From NCBI GenBank assembly GCA_036502925.1, contig DASXXS010000195.1, positions 1-39,786 of the forward strand: a DNA stretch of 39,786 nt, in the 5' to 3' direction. The DNA is from VAZQ01 sp036502925 (GTDB lineage: Bacteria > Pseudomonadota > Alphaproteobacteria > Rhizobiales > Xanthobacteraceae). Positions 30,127 to 39,459 of this stretch are shown here, piece by piece. Below the pieces are notes generated by a model. The model was not told where the DNA came from and did no database searches. It was given only the letters and a program-made list of their open reading frames with translations. Both the position numbers and the translations under genes were made by a program. Positions within the stretch are counted from its first letter, which is position 1. Each line of letters starts with the position of its first letter.

Positions 30127-31794
30127 TCATACCGTCAGCACGTGGACGTGGCATATGGGCTTCTTCTTCCATGCGCTGCCGATCGCCGAACGCACCGCGC
30201 GCCGCAGCGCCTCCGCGACCGCATCGGGGTCGCGCCGGCGCGGTTTCGGCATCGAGTTGAAGGCCTCCAGCAGGGATTCTTGGGCGATCTGCAGCATAGG
30301 GGTGCCGGCCGCATCGGCGTCGGGAATTCCCGTGAGCTCGACGCGCGCGCCGGTCAGGAGCTCACCCTCGTGCGAAAGTGTCAGAGCGACCGAGACGATG
30401 CCGCCAAATCCAAGCCGGCGCCGCTCCGCGACGGTACGCTCCTGCGCTCCGACCAAGAGCGAGCCGTCCTTGTAAATCCGGCCGGCCGGCAGCTCGTCGA
30501 TGATGCCGGGTTGGGGCGTGAGCCGGACCAGGTCGCCATCACGGCAGGTGATAACCTTGGGGACCCCCGCCTGGCGCGCCAGCGCGGCATGGGCCGCCAT
30601 GTGCAGCGGCTCGCCGTGCGCCGGGATCAGGATACGCGGGCGCACCCAGCCGATGATATCCCGCAGCTCGGCCCTGCGCGGATGACCGGACACATGCACC
30701 AGGTGATCGCGATCGGTGATGACCTCGACGCCGCGCGCGACCAGGCCGTTGATCACCCGCATCACGGCCTTCTCGTTGCCCGGAATGGCACGCGTGGAGA
30801 AAATCACGCGGTCGCCGGACGAGAAGCTGACTTCCGGATGGTCGTCCTCGGCAATGCGCGACAGCGCCGCGCGCGCCTCGCCCTGGCTGCCGGTGCACAA
30901 GGCCACGACTTTTTCGGGCGGCAGGTAGCCGAAGACCTCGACCGAGCGGAAGTCCCGGATGTCTTCGAGGTAGCCGGTCTCGCGCGCGACCTGCGCGATC
31001 CGCTCCATGGACCGGCCGACCAGGACGACTTCGCGGTCGCAGGCCGCCGCCGCCTTGGCCACCGAGCGCATGCGGCCGACATGGGACGCGAAGGTCGTGA
31101 CCGCGACGCGCCCGGGTGCGGTCCGGATCAGCTCGGCCAGCGTCTTGGCCACCTCCATTTCGGACGGCGAGCGGCCCTCGCGCAACGCATTGGTCGAATC
31201 GCCCACCAGCGCCAGGCAGCCTTCATTGCCCAGCGATCGAAGTTTGGCCTCGTCGGTCGGCGGGCCGAGCACCGGCGTCGGGTCGATCTTCCAGTCGCCG
31301 GTGTGGAGCACGGTGCCGAGGGCGGTGCGGATGATGAGGCCGTTCGATTCCGGGATCGAATGGGCCATGGAGACGAGCTCGATGTCGAAGGGGCCGAGAG
31401 AAAAACGTCCGTCTGTCGGCACGATCGTAACCGGCACTTCGGGGGCACCCGGCTCGCCTTGCCGCTTGGCTTCGATGAGCGCGGCGGTAAACGGCGTGGC
31501 GTAGACCGGGATTTTGAGCTGTGGCCACAGATCGAGCAACGCGCCGAAATGATCTTCGTGGGCGTGGGTGAGCACAAGCCCGAGCAGATTGCGGCGCTCT
31601 TCCACCAGAAAGCGGATGTCCGGCATGATCAGATCGATGCCGGGCAGGTCGTCGCCGCCGAACGAGACGCCGAGATCCACAGCGATCCACTTCCGGCGCT
31701 GTGCCTCGCCGAAGCCGTAGATCGCCAAATTCATGCCGATTTCGCCGACGCCGCCCAGCGGCGCGAAAACCAGCTCGTCGCCCCGGCCGGCCAT
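30127..31794 (-). CDS. rnj: Ribonuclease J
   Basis: Metallo-beta-lactamase/beta-CASP nuclease acting in mRNA decay and rRNA maturation. The zinc motif HAHEDH is at residues 77-82, preceded by PLGGVGEIGMN. A further His lies in VLHTGDWKIDPTP, the beta-CASP region shows GRSMERI and STRAIPGNEKAV, and the conserved HVSGHPRRAEL follows. The C-terminal domain is complete to 555 residues. It lies 32 bases after birA, the standard alphaproteobacterial nuo-birA-rnj order. Confidence 0.96.
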   Translation of the reverse strand: MAGRGDELVFAPLGGVGEIGMNLAIYGFGEAQRRKWIAVDLGVSFGGDDLPGIDLIMPDIRFLVEERRNLLGLVLTHAHEDHFGALLDLWPQLKIPVYATPFTAALIEAKRQGEPGAPEVPVTIVPTDGRFSLGPFDIELVSMAHSIPESNGLIIRTALGTVLHTGDWKIDPTPVLGPPTDEAKLRSLGNEGCLALVGDSTNALREGRSPSEMEVAKTLAELIRTAPGRVAVTTFASHVGRMRSVAKAAAACDREVVLVGRSMERIAQVARETGYLEDIRDFRSVEVFGYLPPEKVVALCTGSQGEARAALSRIAEDDHPEVSFSSGDRVIFSTRAIPGNEKAVMRVINGLVARGVEVITDRDHLVHVSGHPRRAELRDIIGWVRPRILIPAHGEPLHMAAHAALARQAGVPKVITCRDGDLVRLTPQPGIIDELPAGRIYKDGSLLVGAQERTVAERRRLGFGGIVSVALTLSHEGELLTGARVELTGIPDADAAGTPMLQIAQESLLEAFNSMPKPRRRDPDAVAEALRRAVRSAIGSAWKKKPICHVHVLTV

Positions 31795-31826
31795 CAGCCG
31801 CTACCGCTTCGCGATCGCATCGGACG

Positions 31827-32597
31827 TCATCGCGAGCCTCCAAATGAAACGACGTCACCCGCCGCAACGACCGTCTTGCCGCCATCCGGAGCGATCAGCA
31901 CCAGACAACCGGTGTCATCGAGACCTTCGAAGCGGCCAGCCAGCTCTCGGTCGGCGAGAACGACACGGATGTCCTCGCCGAGCCCGGCCGCGCGGGCGAG
32001 CCAATCGGCACGGATGGTGGCAAAGCCGTTGCCGCGATTCCATTGCGCCAGCCGCCCCGGCATCTTCATCGAGAGGGCTTTGAACAGCACCGCCGCCGAG
32101 ACGCTCGCCCCGCTGGCGGCAAGATCGGTGGCCGGATATGCCGCCCTGGCTGGATGCGCCGTGCAATTGATGCCGATACCGATGGCCACGGCCCCCTCCT
32201 CTTCCGTGCCCTCGCCTTCGATCAGGATGCCTGCAAATTTGTTGCCTGACAGCAACAGGTCGTTGGGCCATTTCAGCTCCAGCCTCGGCTTGACATCCGG
32301 GGCGACCTCGACGACCGCGTCATGCACCGCCAGCGCCGCCACGAAGGAGAGTTGCGGCCATTGTTCGGCGGGTCCCGGATCCGTCAGCAGCAGGCTGGCG
32401 TGCAGATTGCCGGCCACCGAAATCCACTTGCGTCCGCGCCGACCGCGGCCGGCGCTTTGTCGTTCGGCAGTGATCCAGAGCGGCCCGTGCTCGCCCTGCC
32501 GCATCAGGTGCAAGGCCTCCGCATTGGTCGAGTCGATCTCGTCATAGGCCAGGAGCCGCACCCCCGCAGCGGACGCTCTGGGATCCAGCTCTATCAT
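31827..32597 (-). CDS. birA: Biotin--[acetyl-CoA-carboxylase] ligase (no DNA-binding domain)
   Basis: Attaches biotin to the carrier protein of acetyl-CoA carboxylase and other carboxylases. The biotin/AMP site is visible in AYDEIDSTNAEAL, SAGRGRRGRKW (loop that closes over biotinyl-AMP), LKWPNDLLL and GILIEGEGTEEEGAVAIGIG. At 256 residues it consists of the ligase and C-terminal domains only; the N-terminal helix-turn-helix of E. coli BirA is absent, so it should not act as a repressor. ATG 32597 is 20 bases after the nuoN stop. Confidence 0.95.
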   Translation of the reverse strand: MIELDPRASAAGVRLLAYDEIDSTNAEALHLMRQGEHGPLWITAERQSAGRGRRGRKWISVAGNLHASLLLTDPGPAEQWPQLSFVAALAVHDAVVEVAPDVKPRLELKWPNDLLLSGNKFAGILIEGEGTEEEGAVAIGIGINCTAHPARAAYPATDLAASGASVSAAVLFKALSMKMPGRLAQWNRGNGFATIRADWLARAAGLGEDIRVVLADRELAGRFEGLDDTGCLVLIAPDGGKTVVAAGDVVSFGGSR

Positions 32598-32617
32598 CTA
32601 GGTCGATGTTCGATCAT

Positions 32618-34054
32618 TCAAAACAGCGATTTGGCTGCCGCGGTCGCGGCCTCGACGAGCGGCCCGGGATAGACGAAGAACAAGAGATTGAACAGTCCGG
32701 CAACGGCCAGCACGAACTTGAGCTCGTGGGCCATAGGCGCGAACGCCTTCGCCGGCTCGTCGAAATACATGATCTTCACGATGGTGAGATAATAATATGC
32801 ACCCACTACGCTGGTCACTACCCCGATGACGGCCAGCACGAACAGGCCGGCCTTGATGGCGGCCAGAAATACGTAGAATTTTGCGAAAAAGCCGGCGAGC
32901 GGCGGAATGCCGGCGAGCGAAAACAGCAGCATCGCCAGGAAGAACGCCGTGGTGGGATTGGTGCGGGCAAGCCCGGACAGATCGCTGATCCCCTCGACCA
33001 TTTGGCCGTCGCGCCGCATTGCCAGGATGACCGCGAACGTGCCGAGCGTCATGGCCAGATAGATCGCCATATAGACCAGCACGCCCTCGATCCCATCCGG
33101 GGTGGCGGCGGCCAGGCCGATCAGCGCATAGCCCATATGACCGATCGACGAATAGGCCATCAGCCGCTTGATATTGCGCTGGCCGATGGCCGCAAAGGCG
33201 CCGAGCGCCATCGAGGCGATGGAGACGAACACCACGATCTGCTGCCATTGCGGCACGATGCCGGGAAAGGCCACGATGGTGGTGCGTACGAACATGGCGA
33301 TGCCGGCGACCTTGGGGGCGGCGGCGAAGAACGCGGTGATCGGCGTGGGCGCGCCTTCATAGACGTCCGGCGTCCACATATGAAACGGCACCGCCGAGAC
33401 TTTGAAGCAGAAGCCGGCGAACAGGAACACCAGGCCCATGATCAAGCCGATGCTGGCCGGATTTGCCGCCTTGGCGATGCCGACAAATGTCACGGTGCCG
33501 GTAAACCCGTAGACCAGCGACGCGCCGTACAGCAACATGCCGGAGGAAAGCGCGCCCAGGATGAAATATTTGAGGCCGGCCTCGGCCGAGCGTGCCGAGT
33601 CGCGATCGATCGCGGCCACCACGTAGAGCGCGAGGCTCATCAATTCGAGGCCGAGGTAAAGCGCGATGAGGTCGGCCGCCGAGATGAGCATCAGCATGCC
33701 GGTGGTCGCCAGCAGGATCAGGATCGGGTATTCGAACTTCTGCTGCTTCTCGAAGGCCAGATAGTCGAACGACATGAGGATCGCGCCGGCCGAGCCGGTC
33801 AGCGCCAGCAGCTTGAGAAAGCGCGCGAACGGATCGACGATGAAGCTGCCGCCGAAGGTCATGAGCGTGCCGGCAGGCAGCCACAGCGTGATCGCGCCGG
33901 CCGCCACCAAAAGCACGATCGCCAGCCAATTGACCGCGACCGCCGTATGCTCGCCGCGGAAAGCGCCCAGCATCAGCAGTGCCATGGCGCCGACCGCCAG
34001 CACGATCTCCGGCAGGGCCGGCAGCAAAGCGGGAAGCGCGGCGGCATCGTTCAT
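32618..34054 (-). CDS. nuoN: NADH-quinone oxidoreductase subunit N
   Basis: Antiporter-like membrane subunit of complex I that takes part in proton pumping. It is 478 residues with about 14 hydrophobic helices and the NuoN core segments, such as AFEKQQKFEYPILILLATTG and SAVPFHMWTPDVYEGAPTP, followed by KRLMAYSSIGHMGYALIGL. I chose ATG 34054 since GAGGTGA, overlapping the nuoM stop, lies 6 bases upstream; a TTG two codons earlier is less likely. Last nuo gene before birA. Confidence 0.97.
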   Translation of the reverse strand: MNDAAALPALLPALPEIVLAVGAMALLMLGAFRGEHTAVAVNWLAIVLLVAAGAITLWLPAGTLMTFGGSFIVDPFARFLKLLALTGSAGAILMSFDYLAFEKQQKFEYPILILLATTGMLMLISAADLIALYLGLELMSLALYVVAAIDRDSARSAEAGLKYFILGALSSGMLLYGASLVYGFTGTVTFVGIAKAANPASIGLIMGLVFLFAGFCFKVSAVPFHMWTPDVYEGAPTPITAFFAAAPKVAGIAMFVRTTIVAFPGIVPQWQQIVVFVSIASMALGAFAAIGQRNIKRLMAYSSIGHMGYALIGLAAATPDGIEGVLVYMAIYLAMTLGTFAVILAMRRDGQMVEGISDLSGLARTNPTTAFFLAMLLFSLAGIPPLAGFFAKFYVFLAAIKAGLFVLAVIGVVTSVVGAYYYLTIVKIMYFDEPAKAFAPMAHELKFVLAVAGLFNLLFFVYPGPLVEAATAAAKSLF

Positions 34055-34060
34055 CGGCAA

Positions 34061-35572
34061 TCACCTCAGCAGCAACGCGGCGGTGTGTGCGCTGTCGAGC
34101 GCATGCGTGTAGCTGTCGAGCAGTTGCGCCACCGATGCGGCCGACAGGTCGAGCACCGGCTGCGGAAAAATGCCGAGCAGGATCGCCAATGCGGCGAGCG
34201 GCCCGAGCGTGATGATCTCGCGGTAATCGAGATCCATGATGGCGGCGAGCGACGGCTTGTCGAGCACGCCGAAGATGACCTTGCGGTAGAGCCACAGCGC
34301 ATAGGCAGCCGACAGGATGGTGCCGATGGTGGCGAACGTCGCCACCGCGGTGTTCACCCGGAAGGTCCCGATCAGTGTCAGGAACTCGCCGATGAAGCCC
34401 GAGGTGCCGGGCAGCGCCACATTGGCGAGCGTGAAGACCATGAAGGCCACGGCGTAGAATGGCATGCGGTTGACCAGCCCCCCATAGGCCGCGATCTCGC
34501 GCGTATGCATGCGGTCGTAGACCACGCCGACGCACAGGAACAGCGCGCCCGAAATCACGCCGTGGGAGATCATCTGGAAAATGCCGCCGGCGACGCCCTG
34601 CGTGGTGGCGGCGAAGATGCCCATGGTCACGAAGCCCATATGGGCCACCGACGAATAGGCGATCAGCTTCTTCATGTCCTCCTGCACCAGCGCCACCAAC
34701 GAGGTGTAGATGATGGCGACCACGGAGAGCGCGAATATGAGCGGCGCGAATTCATGCGAGGCCGCGGGAAACATCGGCAGCGAAAAACGCAGAAAACCGT
34801 AGCCGCCCATCTTCAAGAGAATGGCGGCGAGGATCACCGAGCCCGCGGTCGGCGCCTCCACATGGGCGTCGGGCAGCCAGGTGTGCACCGGCCACATCGG
34901 CATTTTCACCGCGAAGGACGCGAAGAAGGCGAGCCAGGCCCATTTCTGCAGGCCGAGCGGGAAGCCGTGGTGCAAAAGGGTCGGGATATCGGTGGTGCCC
35001 GCGTCCCAATACATCGCCATGATGGCGAGCAGCATCAGCACCGAGCCGAGCAAAGTATAGAGAAAGAACTTGAAGCTCGCGTAAACCCGTCGTGGCCCGC
35101 CCCATACCCCGATGATGAGGAACATCGGAATGAGCCCGCCCTCGAAGAACAGATAGAACAGCACCAGATCGAGCGCCGTGAAGGTGCCGACCATCAGGGT
35201 TTCCAGCACCAGGAAGGCGATCATGTATTCCTTGACGCGCCGCTGGATCGCGGTCCAGCTCGCGATGATGCAGATCGGCATCAAGCCGGTGGTGAGGACC
35301 ACGAACGGCAGCGAGATGCCGTCGACACCCATGTGATAGGTGATCGCGCCCTCCAGCCAGCGATACTTTTCCTCAAACTGGAAGTCGGCCGATTTGGGAT
35401 CGAACCGCGACGTCAGGTAGAGCGCGATCGCGAACGTCACCAGCGTGACCCACAGCGCGATCCAGCGCGCGTTGCGCTCTTCCGCCTCGCCGTGGCTGGG
35501 CAGGGCGGCGATGAGCAGTGCGCCGGCCAGCGGCAAGAAGGTGATGACGGACAGGATCGGCCAAGTGAGCAT
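34061..35572 (-). CDS. nuoM: NADH-quinone oxidoreductase subunit M
   Basis: Antiporter-like membrane subunit of complex I. It is 503 residues with about 14 membrane helices; the conserved Glu of helix 5 lies in FYLFFEGGLIPMFLIIGVWG, and KMPMWPVHTWLPDAHVEAPT and KKLIAYSSVAHMGFVTMG are plain. The ATG at 35572 shares its A with the nuoL stop codon (TGATG), so translation is coupled. A TTG at 35575 is a less likely start. Confidence 0.97.
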   Translation of the reverse strand: MLTWPILSVITFLPLAGALLIAALPSHGEAEERNARWIALWVTLVTFAIALYLTSRFDPKSADFQFEEKYRWLEGAITYHMGVDGISLPFVVLTTGLMPICIIASWTAIQRRVKEYMIAFLVLETLMVGTFTALDLVLFYLFFEGGLIPMFLIIGVWGGPRRVYASFKFFLYTLLGSVLMLLAIMAMYWDAGTTDIPTLLHHGFPLGLQKWAWLAFFASFAVKMPMWPVHTWLPDAHVEAPTAGSVILAAILLKMGGYGFLRFSLPMFPAASHEFAPLIFALSVVAIIYTSLVALVQEDMKKLIAYSSVAHMGFVTMGIFAATTQGVAGGIFQMISHGVISGALFLCVGVVYDRMHTREIAAYGGLVNRMPFYAVAFMVFTLANVALPGTSGFIGEFLTLIGTFRVNTAVATFATIGTILSAAYALWLYRKVIFGVLDKPSLAAIMDLDYREIITLGPLAALAILLGIFPQPVLDLSAASVAQLLDSYTHALDSAHTAALLLR

Positions 35573-37665
35573 CAATGCATGCCTCCCGCGAACATGAACC
35601 AGGTAATGAGCGCGGCGACGCCGATCAGCATGGCGAAGGCATAGTGATAGAGGTAGCCGGTCTGCAGCCGCACGACGCTTCGCGTCACGTCGAGCACGCG
35701 CGCCGATACGCCGTCAGGCCCGAAGCCGTCGATCAGCCAGCCGTCGCCGCCCTTCCACAACAGGCGGCCGAGCCGGATGGTCGGCTGAACCAGGAAGAAG
35801 TCGTAGAGCTCGTCGAAATACCACTTGTTGAGCAGGAACCTGTAGAGCGTCTGGTGCTGGCGCGCGAGCTCGACCGGAAGCACGGGCTGGCGGATATAGA
35901 ACCGCCAGGCCACGGCGAAACCGATCACCATCATCACGGTCGGCAGGACGCCGATCAGATAGGGAACCCGCTCCATGTCCTCGAGCACGTGATTGCCGTC
36001 GGCGAATTTGAGCGACTGGCGGAAGAATTCCCCCACGCCGGGTCCGACGAACAGCTCCTTGAACGGATAACCGGCGAAGAGCGAGCCGGCGGCGAGGACC
36101 GCGAGCGGCACCAGCATGACGGCCGGGCTCTCGTGCGCCTGCTCGTAGTGATGATGATCCTGCGGCGTGCCGTGGAAGGTCTTGAAGATCAGCCGCCAGG
36201 AATAGAAAGCGGTCAGCGCCGCGGCGCCGACCGTGCACAAGAAGCCATAGATCGCCATCGGATTGGTGCCCGCATAGGCCGCCTCGATGATGGCGTCCTT
36301 GGAGAAATAGCCGGCGGTCAAGGGAAACCCGGTAAGCGCCAGCGTCCCGATCACCATCGCCCAATAGGTGAGCGGGATGCGATCCTTCAGCCCGCCCATG
36401 CGGCGAATGTCCTGCTCGTGGTGCATGGCGGTGATGACCGAGCCGGAACCCAGGAACAGGAGCGCCTTGAAGAAGGCGTGGGTAAAGAGGTGAAACATGC
36501 CGACCGAGTAGGCGCCCACCCCCATGGCGACGAACATGTAGCCGAGCTGCGAGCAGGTCGAATAGGCGATGATCCGCTTGATGTCGTTCTGCACCAGCCC
36601 GACGGTTGCCGCGAACAAGGCAGTGGTGGCCCCGATGGCGATCACGAAGCTCTGGGCGTTGGGGGCAAGCTCGAACAGCGGCGAGAGCCGCGCCACCATG
36701 AACACGCCGGCCGTGACCATGGTGGCGGCATGGATCAGGGCGGAGACCGGTGTCGGGCCTTCCATGGCGTCGGGCAGCCAGGTGTGGAGCAGGAACTGGG
36801 CGGATTTGCCCATGGCGCCCATGAACAGCAGCAGGCAGATCAGCGTCAGCGCATCGGCATGGACGCCGAGCATGTCGATGGTCTTGCCGGCGAGCCCGGG
36901 AGCCTGCGCGAACACTGTGCCGAAGTCGACCGCGCCGGTCATCATGAACACGGCGAAAATGCCGAGCGAGAAGCCGAAATCCCCCACCCGGTTGACGATG
37001 AAGGCCTTGATGGCGGCCGCGTTCGCTTCCGGCTTGTGATACCAGAAGCCGATGAGCAGATAGCTCATCAAGCCGACCCCTTCCCAGCCGAAGAACAGTT
37101 GCAGCAGATTGTCCGCGGTCACCAGCATCAGCATGGCGAAGGTGAACAGCGACAGATAGGAAAAGAAGCGCGGCTGGTACGGATCCTCCGCCATGTAGCC
37201 GATCGAATAGAGGTGAACCAGCGCCGAGATGGTGGTGACGACCACCAGCATGACGGCGGTCAGCGTATCGATGCGCAGCGCCCATGAAAACTTGAGATCG
37301 CCCGAGACCACCCAGTTCGCCAGCGCAACGTGCGCGTCCTGGCCGAAGCCGACCTGCACGAATACGATCCATGAGAGGATCATGGAGAAGAACAAGAGCG
37401 CGGTGGTGATCAACTCGGCCAGGCGCGAGCCGAGCACGGCAGGCCGATGGGACATCGGCTCCGCGGTCGAGGCCGACAAAGCGGCGTGCGGCTCCTCGGC
37501 GGATGGCACGGCGCGCCGATGAGCATCGGCTGCCGCCGGCCCGGTATGGTTCTCGGCGCCCGGCGCCGGCGTGCCGCCGGGATGGCGCGCCCGCGCTCCG
37601 GTCAGTGAAATCAATGCCGCCAGGATCGCGCCGAGCAGCGGCAGGAAGACGATCGTCTGATACAT
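35572..37665 (-). CDS. nuoL: NADH-quinone oxidoreductase subunit L
   Basis: Distal antiporter-like membrane subunit of complex I, with the long lateral helix at the C-terminus. It is 697 residues; core segments include QLFFGWEGVGLMSYLLIGFW, SAQFLLHTWLPDAMEGPTPV and KRIIAYSTCSQLGYMFVAMG. Between the first and second membrane helices (about 24-80) there is an Ala/Pro/His-rich stretch of about 50 residues not found in E. coli NuoL. Histidine- or acid-rich inserts at this place also occur in related rhizobia. It follows nuoK by 10 bases and overlaps nuoM by 1 base. Confidence 0.97.
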   Translation of the reverse strand: MYQTIVFLPLLGAILAALISLTGARARHPGGTPAPGAENHTGPAAADAHRRAVPSAEEPHAALSASTAEPMSHRPAVLGSRLAELITTALLFFSMILSWIVFVQVGFGQDAHVALANWVVSGDLKFSWALRIDTLTAVMLVVVTTISALVHLYSIGYMAEDPYQPRFFSYLSLFTFAMLMLVTADNLLQLFFGWEGVGLMSYLLIGFWYHKPEANAAAIKAFIVNRVGDFGFSLGIFAVFMMTGAVDFGTVFAQAPGLAGKTIDMLGVHADALTLICLLLFMGAMGKSAQFLLHTWLPDAMEGPTPVSALIHAATMVTAGVFMVARLSPLFELAPNAQSFVIAIGATTALFAATVGLVQNDIKRIIAYSTCSQLGYMFVAMGVGAYSVGMFHLFTHAFFKALLFLGSGSVITAMHHEQDIRRMGGLKDRIPLTYWAMVIGTLALTGFPLTAGYFSKDAIIEAAYAGTNPMAIYGFLCTVGAAALTAFYSWRLIFKTFHGTPQDHHHYEQAHESPAVMLVPLAVLAAGSLFAGYPFKELFVGPGVGEFFRQSLKFADGNHVLEDMERVPYLIGVLPTVMMVIGFAVAWRFYIRQPVLPVELARQHQTLYRFLLNKWYFDELYDFFLVQPTIRLGRLLWKGGDGWLIDGFGPDGVSARVLDVTRSVVRLQTGYLYHYAFAMLIGVAALITWFMFAGGMH

Positions 37666-37675
37666 GCTCTCGGGC

Positions 37676-37984
37676 TCAGCCTTTCATCAGATTGATGTCT
37701 TCAACCGCGATCGAGCCGCGATTGCGGAAATAGACCACCAGGATGGCTAGCCCGATGGCGGCCTCCGCCGCCGCGACGGTCAGCACGACGAGCGCATAGA
37801 CTTGGCCCACGAGATCGCCGAGAAAGGCCGAAAACGCAACCAGATTGAGGTTGACGGCGAGCAGGATCAGCTCGATCGACATCATGATGATGATGACGTT
37901 CTTCCGGTTGAGGAAAATGCCGAAGACGCCGAGCGTGAACAGGATCGCCGCGACGGTAAGATAGTGCCCCAGCCCGATGGTCAT
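37676..37984 (-). CDS. nuoK: NADH-quinone oxidoreductase subunit K
   Basis: Small membrane subunit of complex I with three helices. It is 102 residues; the proton-path Glu residues lie in MSIELILLAVNLNLVAF and TVAAAEAAIGLAILV. Its ATG overlaps the nuoJ stop by 4 bases (ATGA, 37981-37984). The length is normal for the family. Confidence 0.97.
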   Translation of the reverse strand: MTIGLGHYLTVAAILFTLGVFGIFLNRKNVIIIMMSIELILLAVNLNLVAFSAFLGDLVGQVYALVVLTVAAAEAAIGLAILVVYFRNRGSIAVEDINLMKG

Positions 37985-38598
37985 GACACTCCCTGCCCGC
38001 TCTGAACCTTGACGATCTCGATGGCGGTCGCCTTGGTGCGGGCGACCTGCTCGGCGATGTTCTGCCGCTTGACGTTGGGCTTGTGGCGCAACGTCAGCAC
38101 GATGGCGCCGACCATGGCGACCAGCAGGACCAGGCCGGAGGCCTGGAAGAAATAGACATAGCGCGTGTACAGCACTTGGCCGAGCGCCGCGGTATTGGGG
38201 ACGCTGGCGAGCGGCGGGATCGGCGAAGCGAATGATTGCGCGATGTCCGGTGCGAAGGCCCAGGTGAACACCACTCCGCCCAGCTCCAGCACAAAGATGA
38301 AGAAGAGGAGCGTGCCGAGCGGCAAATATTGCAGAAAGCCCTGCCGCAGCTCGGCGAAGTCGACATCGAGCATCATGACCACGAACAGGAACAGCACCGC
38401 GACCGCGCCCACATAGACCACGATCAGGATCATCGCCAGGAATTCGGCGCCCAGCATCACGAACAGGCCGGCCGCGTTCACGAAGGCGAGGATGAGGTAG
38501 AGCACCGAGTGCACGGGATTGCGCGCCGCGATGACCATGAAGGCCGAGGCGATGCACACGCCGGCAAAGAGATAAAAGAAGAGCGCGGGCAGAACCAT
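37981..38598 (-). CDS. nuoJ: NADH-quinone oxidoreductase subunit J
   Basis: Membrane subunit of complex I at the junction with the peripheral arm. It is 205 residues with five helices; the pi-bulge region of helix 3 is in EFLAMILIVVYVGAVAVLFLF. I place the start at ATG 38598, 5 bases after the nuoI stop; longer frames upstream run through nuoI. It overlaps nuoK by 4 bases. Confidence 0.96.
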   Translation of the reverse strand: MVLPALFFYLFAGVCIASAFMVIAARNPVHSVLYLILAFVNAAGLFVMLGAEFLAMILIVVYVGAVAVLFLFVVMMLDVDFAELRQGFLQYLPLGTLLFFIFVLELGGVVFTWAFAPDIAQSFASPIPPLASVPNTAALGQVLYTRYVYFFQASGLVLLVAMVGAIVLTLRHKPNVKRQNIAEQVARTKATAIEIVKVQSGQGVS

Positions 38599-38603
38599 CG
38601 AGC

Positions 38604-39092
38604 TCACCGATAGGGCGCGTCGAGCGCCAGGTTCTTGGCGATCTCGCGCTCCCAGCGGTCGCCGTTCGCGAGCAGTCGTTCCTTGTCGTAATAGAGCTCC
38701 TCCCGCGTCTCGGTCGCGAACTCGAAATTCGGACCCTCGACAACGGCATCGACCGGACAAGCCTCCTGGCACAGCCCGCAATAGATGCATTTGACCATGT
38801 CTATGTCGTAGCGCGTGGTACGTCGCGTGCCGTCGTTGCGGCGGGGCCCGGCCTCGATCGTGATTGCCTGCGCCGGGCAGATCGCCTCGCACAGCTTGCA
38901 GGCGATGCAGCGTTCCTCGCCGTTGGGATAGCGCCGCAGCACGTGCTCGCCACGGAAGCGCGGCGACAACGGTCCTTTCTCGAACGGATAGTTGAGCGTG
39001 GACTTGGCACGGAAGAAGTAACGCATCGCCAGCATGGTCGCGGCGGCAAACTCCCGCAGGAACACCGAACGGGCGGCGCGGTCGAGTTTCAT
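38604..39092 (-). CDS. nuoI: NADH-quinone oxidoreductase subunit I
   Basis: Peripheral-arm subunit carrying two [4Fe-4S] clusters (N6a and N6b). It is 162 residues with two CxxCxxCxxxCP motifs: Cys62, 65, 68, 72 (CIACKLCEAICP) and Cys102, 105, 108, 112 (CIYCGLCQEACP). The N-terminal amphipathic helix (FLREFAAATMLAMRYFFRAK) lies on the membrane. In most alphaproteobacteria nuoI directly follows nuoH; here a small membrane-protein gene and a 115-base gap come between. Confidence 0.97.
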   Translation of the reverse strand: MKLDRAARSVFLREFAAATMLAMRYFFRAKSTLNYPFEKGPLSPRFRGEHVLRRYPNGEERCIACKLCEAICPAQAITIEAGPRRNDGTRRTTRYDIDMVKCIYCGLCQEACPVDAVVEGPNFEFATETREELYYDKERLLANGDRWEREIAKNLALDAPYR

Positions 39093-39207
39093 GCGGCCAT
39101 TCCTTCCACCGAAATCATGTGCACGCGTCCGGATATCCGGCTCGACATCCGCCTTGCGGGCTTTCCCGTCTTGCCGGACCGGGAAGCCGCCCCACCCTTG
39201 ATGTACT

Positions 39208-39444
39208 CTATCCGCCGATCGCCGCCCCAATCCAATAGCCGATGCCGGCGCACAGCAGCATGTCGGCCGCGAGTACGCCACGGCGCAGCAACGCAATCTC
39301 CTGCGCGAACGTCGCCCGATCCTCGGGTGCCGCGCGGTGTTTCCGCAGGGCCCCCTCGATCGCATCGATGAGCGGTCCATAGAGCGCTGCCGACACAGCG
39401 GTTCCAAGCACGGCACCGATCAAGCCGGCAAGCGAAAGTTCCAT
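39208..39444 (-). CDS. Small two-helix membrane protein within the nuo operon
   Basis: A 78-residue protein, not one of the 14 standard Nuo subunits. It has a first helix (LAGLIGAVLGTAVSAALYGP, about 5-24), a charged cytoplasmic-type segment (EGALRKHRAAPEDRATFAQE) and a second helix (GVLAADMLLCAGIGYWIGAA, about 56-75) with Gly-rich ends. A strong ribosome site (GAGGAGGAG) precedes ATG 39444. It lies 15 bases after nuoH. The 115-base gap to nuoI contains a 12-base palindrome CCGGATATCCGG (39129-39140) and no other ORF. It could be an accessory or assembly protein for complex I; this is inferred from place only. Confidence 0.75.
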   Translation of the reverse strand: MELSLAGLIGAVLGTAVSAALYGPLIDAIEGALRKHRAAPEDRATFAQEIALLRRGVLAADMLLCAGIGYWIGAAIGG

Positions 39445-39459
39445 CGCGTCGGCTCCTCC

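Noticed and set aside
30142..32547. 801-codon open frame on + across rnj and birA
   Set aside because: Antisense to two recognised genes and crosses their gap; composition is that of a shadow frame.
32606..35644. 1012-codon open frame on + across nuoN and nuoM
   Set aside because: Extremely rich in Gln, His, Arg and Glu because it is the complement of membrane-protein codons; not a real protein.
35575..37287. 570-codon open frame on + across nuoL
   Set aside because: Same reason: complement of a hydrophobic membrane protein.
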